A DNA stretch of 61,711 bases from Nocardia cyriacigeorgica (GTDB taxonomy: Bacteria > Actinomycetota > Actinomycetes > Mycobacteriales > Mycobacteriaceae): the NCBI RefSeq assembly GCF_005863245.1, contig NZ_VBUT01000017.1, positions 1 to 61,711 of the forward strand, read 5' to 3'. Under the pieces are notes generated by a model, which saw nothing but the letters and a program-made list of their open reading frames with translations, did no database searches and was not told where the DNA came from. This document shows positions 55,077-61,711 of this stretch, piece by piece. A program made the translations under genes and the position numbers. The first letter of the stretch is position 1. Each line of letters opens with the position of its first letter.

Positions 55077-55984
55077 CCGCCCCATCGGGTTCGGGTGCCG
55101 CCGCGTCGACGGGGAAGGCGCCGAAGCCGCCACAGTACCGGCATTTCACCGACTTCGTCACGACCTGGCTGCTGCCGACGATCAACGTGCGCCTCGCCGA
55201 AGCCAACCGCGAGAACACCTACACCTGGTGTGAGCGGTGGTGGGCGCACCGCGCGGTCGCGGTGCGGTTCGCGCACCTGCACAACGCGTTCGAGGCCCAA
55301 CGCCGCTCCAATACCGGCAGCGGCCTGAGTACCTTCCTGCTCTCCCACGTCGACGGGCACATGAAGGTGATCCTCGACGCCGCCAATGGCCCCCTGCACC
55401 GCTGCACCCGCCGAGAACACGTCAGCACCGCATCATTACCGTTCGACCCGGTCCCGCCCGGATGGTTCGGCCCACCCAAACCGCCCACGCCCGAACAGAA
55501 CCCGACCGGCGATGGCGGCGAGGGCGCCAAAGGGGCGAAGAAGACCCCGCCCCGGTTCGCGCACTATTCGCAGTTCGCGGAGAAGTGGCTGCTGCCGGTG
55601 ACCTCGGTGCGGATCGCGGCCAATCAGCGCGAGGGCCAGTACACGTGGTGTCGGCAGTGGTGGCGCCACCAGGCGGTGGTGGTGCGGTTGGCGGCGGTGC
55701 ACCGGGTGTTCGAGGCCGCGCTGCGCGCCGACGACAAATCCGCGATGAGCACGCTGTTCGTCCGCCACATCGACCCGCACATGCGCTACATCCTCGACGC
55801 CGCCAACGGCCCGCTCTACCGCTGCACCCCCGACGACCACCTCGACACCCCCGGCCTCCCCACCGCCGCGGTACCGGACAACTGGTTCGGCGTCACCGGC
55901 GCCACCACGCCGATCGAGCGACTGGGATTCGGCCCCGCCTACAGCAAACTGCGCCAACCCGCTGACACCGAGGGGGAGTCATGA
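55073..55984 (+). CDS. Tandem DUF4913 protein
   Basis: The product is 303 residues with two clear copies of the DUF4913 domain, at about 20-115 and 160-260. Each has F...WLLP, then TWC.(R/Q)WW.H.AV.VR.A.(L/V)H..FEA, then a H(V/I)D.HM..ILDAANGPL.RCT segment. Most DUF4913 proteins have one copy next to a coupling protein in actinobacterial transfer loci. The halves are joined by a Gly/Lys/Pro linker. There is no membrane segment, so it is probably a soluble partner of the T4CP (inference from position). Confidence 0.88.
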   Translation: MTAPSGSGAAASTGKAPKPPQYRHFTDFVTTWLLPTINVRLAEANRENTYTWCERWWAHRAVAVRFAHLHNAFEAQRRSNTGSGLSTFLLSHVDGHMKVILDAANGPLHRCTRREHVSTASLPFDPVPPGWFGPPKPPTPEQNPTGDGGEGAKGAKKTPPRFAHYSQFAEKWLLPVTSVRIAANQREGQYTWCRQWWRHQAVVVRLAAVHRVFEAALRADDKSAMSTLFVRHIDPHMRYILDAANGPLYRCTPDDHLDTPGLPTAAVPDNWFGVTGATTPIERLGFGPAYSKLRQPADTEGES

Positions 55985-57027
55985 CGATCGCACCCACCCG
56001 TCTCCAGGCCCGGCTGTTGCAGATGCTGCAGAACGAAACCGTCGCCGGCGCCGAGGCGCTGAGCACTGCCGACGAGCACTACCACCGCACCGGCGCCCGC
56101 CCCGACCAGACATGGTTCGACGACCACGAACAGCGGATGCTGTTGCGGCAGGCACTCGAAGGCGCCGCGCACGCGGCCGGCATCCCACGCGCATGGCTCG
56201 ACCACGTCCGCGAACGCGGCGACCGCGGCCTGCGCTGGCAAGCCGACCTGTCGCTGCGCGAACCCGAACAACCCGACTGGGACACCGTCCTCGGTGACCT
56301 CGTCGCCGACGTCGCCCGCCTCCGGGACTGGTCGGCCCTGGCCGCCCTGCACCCGCACACACACGACCTGCCCGAGACCGACCCGCGTACCCGCCTGGCC
56401 CGCAACCTCAGCGCCTTGTTCACCAGGACCGCTGGCGTGGTCAACCTCCTCGGCGTCGACGACACCATCGCCGCAGACCTGTGGGGCACCCACGCCGACC
56501 TCGTCGAATCCGGTGCCCAACATCTCACCGGCATCGATGCCCCCGAAGTCCACCGCCGCCTACACGCGGCCGCCAATTCCGACACCGGCACCTACCTGCT
56601 CCAAGCCCAAGTCCTCGAAATCACCCGCATCCCCACCAACACCGCCCCTGGCCTGCCACCACCACGCCAACTCGGCACCGACATCATCACCGCCCTCGGC
56701 GCCGACGCATCCCAACCCGCACAACTCAGCACCCCGACCGTCACCCTCGACAACGCGGCCGACCCTCCGGAGCTGAGGGCAGAGTCGCCAATCTTCCGGG
56801 CCGCCACACACGGCGACACCACCGGTGCCGCGCCGGTGAATTTCCCAGGCTCGGTGGGTGCTCCGGCGTTCAGTGACCCTCCCCGGGCCGATCAGGGCGC
56901 GGCGATCGAGGCCGCGGTCGCCGCCGCCGCTCCGGATGCCGATGCAGCGCTGTGGTTCAGCCACGCCGACGATCCGACACACCTGCCGCAACCGCACCCG
57001 GATACCGGCCAGGAGGTGGCGCCATGA
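55981..57027 (+). CDS. Six-member transfer-locus family, member E
   Basis: The product is 348 residues. Family marks are RLQARLLQMLQNETVAGAEA, AHAAGIPRAWLDHVRERGDRGLRW, VADVARLRDWSALAALHPH and LGVDDTIAADLW. It is nearest to member A at the N-terminus (T.LQA.LL...QN). A long Pro/Ala/Thr-rich tail extends ~130 residues. It overlaps the DUF4913 gene and member F by ATGA. Function is unknown. Confidence 0.75.
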   Translation: MTIAPTRLQARLLQMLQNETVAGAEALSTADEHYHRTGARPDQTWFDDHEQRMLLRQALEGAAHAAGIPRAWLDHVRERGDRGLRWQADLSLREPEQPDWDTVLGDLVADVARLRDWSALAALHPHTHDLPETDPRTRLARNLSALFTRTAGVVNLLGVDDTIAADLWGTHADLVESGAQHLTGIDAPEVHRRLHAAANSDTGTYLLQAQVLEITRIPTNTAPGLPPPRQLGTDIITALGADASQPAQLSTPTVTLDNAADPPELRAESPIFRAATHGDTTGAAPVNFPGSVGAPAFSDPPRADQGAAIEAAVAAAAPDADAALWFSHADDPTHLPQPHPDTGQEVAP

Positions 57028-57926
57028 GCACGCCCAAGCGCGGACCACGCCTGCGGGAACTGCCCGCCGCCCAGGCAGATGCCCTGCGCGCGCTCTACGA
57101 CCACACCGTCACCGTAACCCGGCTTCGCGCCACCACACCCACATCTCCCGCCGGTGTCCATCCGCATCTGGATGTCGCCGAACGCGAACGAGCCCTGGCC
57201 GAGATCGCAGCCCGCAGCACCGGCCTGCCCGAGATCTGGATCCAACACACCCGCCACCTCGCCGGCACCGGCCAGCCCTGGCACCTCGACCACCACCTAC
57301 CACCAGCACCAGCACGACGGCCACAACGGCGCACCCGCACACGCGTGAACGATGACCTCGAGCGACTCCGCGAGATGGCCGTCCTGATCGCGGTGCGCGA
57401 GCACCGCGACCCATCCGCCCAGGCCGCCGGGGCGTCGCAAGTCGGTGGGCAACAACTGCGCCGCAACATGAACGCGCTGCGGACTCGCGCACTGGCCACC
57501 GCCGCCGCAATCGGCCTTGACCTCGAACACCTCGCCATCTCCGCCGCCCAGCTCGCCCACACCTGCACCCAGCTGCTCGCGGCCGCCGACGCCGACCTCG
57601 ACGCCCTCTGGCACACCCACACCCGAGACACCATCGCCGCCGACGTCCGCAACTCCCTGCGCAACCTGCGCCGCCACCACCCCAACCTGCACCTCGACGA
57701 CGCAGCCATCGCTCGCCCCTCACAGCTGATCGCACGCGCCCACACGCTCATCGCGACGTCCGGGGCCGACCCTGACGGCCGGGCCATGGAGAACGCGATC
57801 ACCGCCGCGGTCGGTGTCGGCGAAGCCCCATCGACTGCACCGGACCCCGATCTGGTTACCGCACTTGCCGAGGAAACGCCCGGCGCGGTCGCGTCGGCTG
57901 ACCACGACCACGGCCCATCCCCGTGA
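57024..57926 (+). CDS. Six-member transfer-locus family, member F (divergent)
   Basis: The product is 300 residues. Family marks are weaker: ADALRALYDHTVTVTRL, AARSTGLPEIWIQHTRHLAGTGQPW, NDDLERLREMAVLIAVREH and AIGLDLEHLAISA. The C-terminal third is Ala/His/Asp-rich. Placement in the family rests on the order and spacing of these blocks rather than on identity. It ends the transfer gene series before the cargo-like enzymes. Confidence 0.68.
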   Translation: MSTPKRGPRLRELPAAQADALRALYDHTVTVTRLRATTPTSPAGVHPHLDVAERERALAEIAARSTGLPEIWIQHTRHLAGTGQPWHLDHHLPPAPARRPQRRTRTRVNDDLERLREMAVLIAVREHRDPSAQAAGASQVGGQQLRRNMNALRTRALATAAAIGLDLEHLAISAAQLAHTCTQLLAAADADLDALWHTHTRDTIAADVRNSLRNLRRHHPNLHLDDAAIARPSQLIARAHTLIATSGADPDGRAMENAITAAVGVGEAPSTAPDPDLVTALAEETPGAVASADHDHGPSP

Positions 57927-57992
57927 CCAGTCACCGCCACGCAGACCGGCCACCCCATTCCCAATCCTTTTACGCGACTTGGAGAGTCGACC

Positions 57993-58841
57993 ATGACCCT
58001 TGCATTAGACCGCTACGCCCGTGCCGCCGCCCTGCATCAGCATCGCTTCGGGGAGCACCGCCTCACGTACCTGCCCGACGGCGTCGCCTACCTCGACCCC
58101 CGTGCCTGGTTCCCCGCCGCCACCGACGAGATCTGGGACGCGCACGCACATCTGATCAACCCCGATGGCTGGCTCGTCGCCAGCGTCGGCGCCCTCCTGG
58201 TCGAATACCGCGACCACACCCTGCTCATCGACGCCGGCTTCGGGCCCATGGCCCTCCCCACCCCCTTCGGGCTGATCCGCGGCGGCGAACTGCTCCGCAG
58301 CCTCGACGCCGCCGGCAAACACCCCGACGACATCGACGCGATCGCCCTGACCCACCTGCACCTCGACCACATCGGCTGGCTCTGGCAACCCAGCAGCCCG
58401 TTCACCAACACCCCGGTCCTGGTCGGCGACACCGAATGGCACCACCGCCACCTCGCCACCACCGACGGCATCACCCCCGAAATCCTCGACACCTTCGCCG
58501 ACCGCGTCCGCACCATCACCGACCACCAACAGGTCGCCCCCGGCATCCACGCCACCACCACACCCGGCCACAGCCTCGGCCACCTCACCTACACCCTCAC
58601 CGCCACCCGACACCGCGTCATCGCCTTCGGCGACGCACTACAAACACCCCTACAAGTCCGCCACCCCGAACTCACCGCCGCCCTCGACGACGACCCCGAC
58701 GCCTCCCGCACCACCGCCCGCCGACTCGTCGACGACCTCAGCACCCCCGGCACCCTCGGCTTCGGAATCCACTTCGCCGACACCCAACTCGGCCACGTCA
58801 CCACCACCCCCACCGGCACTAGAACCTGGCAACCCACCTAA
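57993..58841 (+). CDS. MBL-fold metallo-hydrolase
   Basis: The product is 282 residues. The metal-binding motif THLHLDHIGW lies around residues 114-123. ATTTPGHSLGHLTYTL supplies the next His, and VIAFGDALQTPL the bridging Asp, as in class B lactamase-fold hydrolases. It has no signal peptide, so it is cytosolic. The substrate cannot be told from sequence; lactonase or thioester hydrolase are options. TTGGAGAG precedes the ATG. Its coding DNA is as C-rich at third positions as the transfer genes. It is probably paired with the flavoprotein gene that follows. Confidence 0.9.
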   Translation: MTLALDRYARAAALHQHRFGEHRLTYLPDGVAYLDPRAWFPAATDEIWDAHAHLINPDGWLVASVGALLVEYRDHTLLIDAGFGPMALPTPFGLIRGGELLRSLDAAGKHPDDIDAIALTHLHLDHIGWLWQPSSPFTNTPVLVGDTEWHHRHLATTDGITPEILDTFADRVRTITDHQQVAPGIHATTTPGHSLGHLTYTLTATRHRVIAFGDALQTPLQVRHPELTAALDDDPDASRTTARRLVDDLSTPGTLGFGIHFADTQLGHVTTTPTGTRTWQPT

Positions 58842-58910
58842 CCAGCCACGCAGCCGCACCGCGCAAGACCGGCCGACCTCGGCACAACCTCTTCACAGAA
58901 CGGAACATGC

Positions 58911-60071
58911 ATGACCATCACCACCGACACCCGACCCGCATCGAAACTGCTGAACCGCATCGACGGCGTCGGCGACATCATCACGAACTCTCAACCCGAG
59001 GCCCTTCGCTTACGCCGGGCCACCGACCATGTCGTCGACGCCCTCGAGACCACCGGCGTGACCCGCATGACCTGGCCTCGGGAGCAGGGAGGTGCCCAGC
59101 TGGGCCTGCTCGACCAGCATGCGATCCTCACTGAAATCGGCCGCCACGACGGCTCAACCGCCTGGCTCACCGCCATCTGGGCCGCCACCCCATGGATGAT
59201 CCGGCTCTTCGGCGAGGAAGTGTTCGATGAATACCTCACCAGCGCCAACACCCGCGCTGGCGGGGTGTTCTCGATCACCGGCACCGCCACCCCAACCACC
59301 GGCGGCTACACCGTCACCGGACGGTGGCCGTTCTGCTCCGGCCAACACCACTCCGGGTGGATGATCGTGCCCGCCCACTCCGACCACGACGGCCACCCGC
59401 TGGCCCTGCTGGTGCCGCGCACCGCGTTCGATCTCGCGGGGGAGTGGACGATGAGCGGACTGGTCGGCACCGGGTCGAACGCCCTCTCACTCACCAACGC
59501 CTTCATCCCGCAACGGCATACGATCCCGTTCCATCACATCCTCGACGGCATCGGCCGCGACTACACCCCCGACCCCTACTGGCGCCAGCCACTCGTGCCG
59601 ATCATCAGCGCGCTGTCGGCCGGACCCGCCATCGGCATGGCCACCACCGCCCTCACCGACCTCATCACCCGACCCGGCATCACCTACTCACCGCACACCA
59701 AACAATCCGAAGCCCCGATCACCGCATTCCAGCTCGCCGAAGCCCAAGCCCTGCTGGACACCGCCGACTACTTCGGCCGCCGCCTCGCCTCCACCGTGGA
59801 CGAGCACATCGCCGCTGACACGCCCTGGGATACCGCCACCCGGGTGCGCAGCCGCTTCGACGCCGCCCGCGCCATCGCCCTCTGCCGCCAGGTCTGCGAC
59901 ATAATCGACAAAGCCTCCGGCGCCACCGCCGACCAACACGGCACCCGACTGACCACCATCTTCGACGACATCCGAGCCTTGACGGTCCACTCATTCCTAC
60001 TCGCCAGCAGCGCCGAAGAACAATACGGACGGATCCTGGCTGGGCTGGATCCCAATTACCCCATCTACTGA
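58911..60071 (+). CDS. Acyl-CoA-dehydrogenase-like flavoprotein (hydroxylase type)
   Basis: The product is 386 residues with the acyl-CoA dehydrogenase fold. The N-terminal helical domain includes TRMTWPREQGGAQLGLLDQHAIL. The middle beta domain has GGVFSITGTATPTTGGYTVTGRWPFCSG and TMSGLVGTGSNALSL. The C-terminal helical domain follows. The GRWPFCSG...GTGSN pattern matches the flavin-dependent monooxygenase branch (as in HsaA or pigment-production hydroxylases) more than true dehydrogenases. Such enzymes need a separate flavin reductase, and none is seen here. It is probably cargo acting with the upstream MBL protein. Confidence 0.85.
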   Translation: MTITTDTRPASKLLNRIDGVGDIITNSQPEALRLRRATDHVVDALETTGVTRMTWPREQGGAQLGLLDQHAILTEIGRHDGSTAWLTAIWAATPWMIRLFGEEVFDEYLTSANTRAGGVFSITGTATPTTGGYTVTGRWPFCSGQHHSGWMIVPAHSDHDGHPLALLVPRTAFDLAGEWTMSGLVGTGSNALSLTNAFIPQRHTIPFHHILDGIGRDYTPDPYWRQPLVPIISALSAGPAIGMATTALTDLITRPGITYSPHTKQSEAPITAFQLAEAQALLDTADYFGRRLASTVDEHIAADTPWDTATRVRSRFDAARAIALCRQVCDIIDKASGATADQHGTRLTTIFDDIRALTVHSFLLASSAEEQYGRILAGLDPNYPIY

Positions 60072-60195
60072 CCGAACGCCCAGGAGAATTGTAGTCGACC
60101 CGACGATGGCCTCCTATGTAACAAAAGCATGTCCTCGGACGAAGCAGAGTGCTGCAATCACCGGTCTACGAAGAGCAGTGGCAGGCAGAAGGGGC

Positions 60196-60213
60196 CGCCG
60201 GCTTACCGGCGGT
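60196..60213. terminator. Hairpin at the end of the plus-strand array
   Basis: CCGCCGG-CTTA-CCGGCGG forms a 7-bp stem with a tight loop, between the convergent flavoprotein and DUF732 genes. It is followed by a pyrimidine-rich stretch. A terminator is likely on position. Confidence 0.45.
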
Positions 60214-60279
60214 CTCGCCTCCCTCCTTGCAAGGCCAGGTCGTTGTCGATAGGCGATTCCGAGGCTTGGAACGGAGCCC

Positions 60280-60648
60280 TCACTTCCCAAACGACGCCTT
60301 GAACTCGGGGCAATACGCCTCGATACCCAGTGCGACCAAAAGACCCGCGTCGTCCTGGCTCAGTTTTGTCTTGATCTGGACTTTCTGCACTATCCGAGCA
60401 ACCTCGAACGGATCGAGATTCGCTGGGTCATCTGTGGATGCGTCCAGGTCAGCGCATGAATTCTTAGCTTGCAGTTGCGCCTGGTCCGGGTCGATGTCAA
60501 GGTTCTGCTCGGAGACAGCCTTGTCGAACCGCTCATCGCTGGACTGGGTATCGCTGCCATCACCGCATCCCACGGCGAAGGCTACTAGCGCGATGACGTT
60601 GAGGGCTACGACGCACAACGGCCTGTAGATCGGGTGTCTGTTCATCAT
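60280..60648 (-). CDS. DUF732-type small lipoprotein
   Basis: The product is 122 residues; a second in-frame ATG at 60645 is equally likely as the start. The leader ends VAFAVGCGDG with a lipobox Cys. The mature part has AKNSCADLDASTD, KLSQDDAGLLVALGIEAYCPE and a C-terminal basic end. That is the DUF732 layout: two Cys flanking helices, common in mycolata. Function is unknown. It is convergent with the transfer array. Confidence 0.8.
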   Translation of the reverse strand: MMNRHPIYRPLCVVALNVIALVAFAVGCGDGSDTQSSDERFDKAVSEQNLDIDPDQAQLQAKNSCADLDASTDDPANLDPFEVARIVQKVQIKTKLSQDDAGLLVALGIEAYCPEFKASFGK

Positions 60649-61151
60649 GTTTCTCGGATCGTATTTTTCAGAAGAGAGCCCGGACCGCTCTCCTTAGGGC
60701 GCGCCGAGATCGGAGCGAAGAGAAGTCCATCACGAGCTCCGTGCATTTCGCAGTAGTGTCCCGCTCATACTGTTGAGTCGCGGGCATTCCCGCCGCCGTT
60801 ACGCAGCGCCTGTCGGGTGGACGAGTCGTGATATCGGTGCGTTGAGCTATCCAGTCAATTTCAGTCCCAGGGCATTTCTTGTTGCAGGGCGGAATTGCTT
60901 TCGGGAGACAACCCCAACGGCGCTGCCCGAGCACGATGCCCGGTTCCGACCGTTGATCGTGGCCCTGTGGTCTGAAAGTTGTAGGTGCCTCGATCGACCC
61001 CCGGTGACGGGTAATTCCACGCACCGACGAGTGTCGCGAGTTTGGTCTAGGCATTACGGACTTCTAATCCGTTGCCGTGCGGGCGATCAAGAGTAGATTC
61101 GCGAGTACCTGCGTAGCTGCGACTCCATCTACGAGTTCGATCCCGGGGGGG

Positions 61152-61162
61152 TCCGGACACAG
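61152..61162. repeat. 11-bp match to the tRNA-Leu 3' end (possible right attachment site)
   Basis: TCCGGACACAG is identical to 6469-6479 and in the same orientation. It is preceded by GTTCGATCCC, loosely like a T-arm. The match is too short to exclude chance. If real, the element would span about 54.7 kb. Confidence 0.25.
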
Positions 61163-61249
61163 TTGCGCGATCGGGTGGGCGGTGGGGAAGCCTTCGAGGT
61201 GGTCTTCGTTTGTAGCTGCGATTCGCTGATTGGCGTCGATGCCTATCCG

Positions 61250-61668
61250 GCGCGGTGGGTCTGTACCGGTGTCGCGGTGAACTCGAGCGCGTGTAGCCGG
61301 TCGCGCAGCTCGAGGTACAGCGGGGCGGTGAGCGAGTTGCCCGAGTCGGCAAGGACGTCGAACAGGAACAGTCGCACAGACCCGCGGCGATGAGCTGTCT
61401 GCTCGGCCGCGCACGACATGCATCCGCTGTTGCAGCAAGTCCGTAAACGCGCCCCGGTCGAGGCCTGGGCGATGATCGCGCCGTCGAGGATCAGCTCGCG
61501 GCCGTCGGCCAGCTCGGTGAGGGTGGCGGCAAGCTCGAGGTAGGAGCTGGTGATCTGGCGCCGGTTGCAGCCGTAGAGGTGCCCTCTGATCACGCTGACT
61601 GGGCAATCGAAATGAAAGTGGGATGCGGCCGCGCGGTCGCCATCTGCGACCCCGACAGCTGCCACCAC
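61250..61668 (-). pseudogene. Frameshifted ATP-dependent DNA ligase remnant
   Basis: On the minus strand one frame reads SYLELAATLTELADGRELILDGAIIAQ, matching the adenylation domain of LigC/LigD-type ligases (consensus '...ADGRELVLDGEIVA'). The block 'F..LQQRMHV' appears only in a second frame (FTDLLQQRMHVV). VRLFLFDVLADSGNSLTAPLYLELRDRLHALEF returns in the first frame. At least two frameshifts make it non-functional. The catalytic-lysine part is not recognisable. It lies at the right edge of the window and its start is not clear. Confidence 0.72.
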
Positions 61669-61711
61669 GAGCGCAGTTTAGCGTGAGCAAACCCGCGAAA
61701 GTGTGCAATCA

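Noticed and set aside
57923..58822. GTGA-coupled 299-codon frame over the MBL gene
   Set aside because: The composition is almost only Arg/Pro/His. The MBL frame has intact metal motifs.
60668..61054. 128-codon minus-strand frame
   Set aside because: No family features, no clear ribosome site, and coding-unlike composition.
1..61711. CRISPR array
   Set aside because: No regularly spaced direct repeats were seen anywhere in the window, and no cas-like genes.

Overview
The window is high-GC actinobacterial DNA. Cutinase-family esterases, DUF732 and lipobox lipoproteins, an MmyB-type XRE regulator and GTG/TTG starts point to a mycolic-acid-containing actinomycete, most likely Nocardia or a close relative. 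The genus is inferred from gene content and was not checked by any search.

Layout. (1) 1-6391 looks like chromosomal backbone: a partial DUF4328 membrane protein with a kinase-like C-terminus, a PAS-GGDEF diguanylate cyclase, a TetR regulator with operator-like repeats, and a large secreted esterase-like protein. (2) tRNA-Leu(GAG) at 6392-6476, with a large serine recombinase (6418-8118, minus) whose stop codon lies inside the tRNA. This is the expected left end of an integrated element. (3) 8119-12096 is mostly gene-poor, with a lipoprotein and a small secreted protein. (4) 12097-27013 is a defence-like island: two convergent membrane-anchored Mrr-like nucleases, a type I restriction system (hsdM, hsdS, hsdR) with an mrr gene translationally coupled to hsdS, an Ltp-like two-repeat protein related to phage superinfection-exclusion lipoproteins, a large HEPN-type protein, a small lipoprotein and an IS5-family remnant. 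(5) 27181-30170 holds a decayed histidine kinase and two regulators (AraC and XRE/MmyB), both on the minus strand.

(6) From 30546 to 60071 every gene I accept is on the plus strand and most junctions overlap by 4 bases. The array opens with a 35-residue hydrophobic peptide, a Pro/Gly-rich secreted protein, and three alpha/beta-hydrolases (two cutinase-like, one lipase-like). It continues with a type IV secretion/conjugation apparatus: an NTF2/VirB8-like anchor, a ParA-like P-loop protein, two tiny membrane proteins, two related membrane-anchored or lipoproteins, a VirB6/TrbL-like channel protein, an SCO6880-type PrgI/VirB4 N-terminal protein, a VirB4-like ATPase, a two-domain peptidoglycan hydrolase, and a VirD4-like coupling ATPase. 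Interleaved are six members of one uncharacterised ~300-residue family, a second related pair, and a tandem DUF4913 protein. The array ends with an MBL-fold hydrolase and an acyl-CoA-dehydrogenase-like flavoprotein that look like cargo. I found no relaxase.

(7) 60072-61711 holds a DUF732 lipoprotein and a frameshifted ATP-dependent DNA ligase remnant. An 11-bp match to the tRNA 3' end at 61152-61162 is a weak candidate for the other attachment site.

Working model (inference): a roughly 55-kb integrative element at tRNA-Leu, with a defence island on one side and a transfer apparatus on the other. Its transfer operon carries its own envelope hydrolases, possibly to breach the mycomembrane as well as the peptidoglycan.
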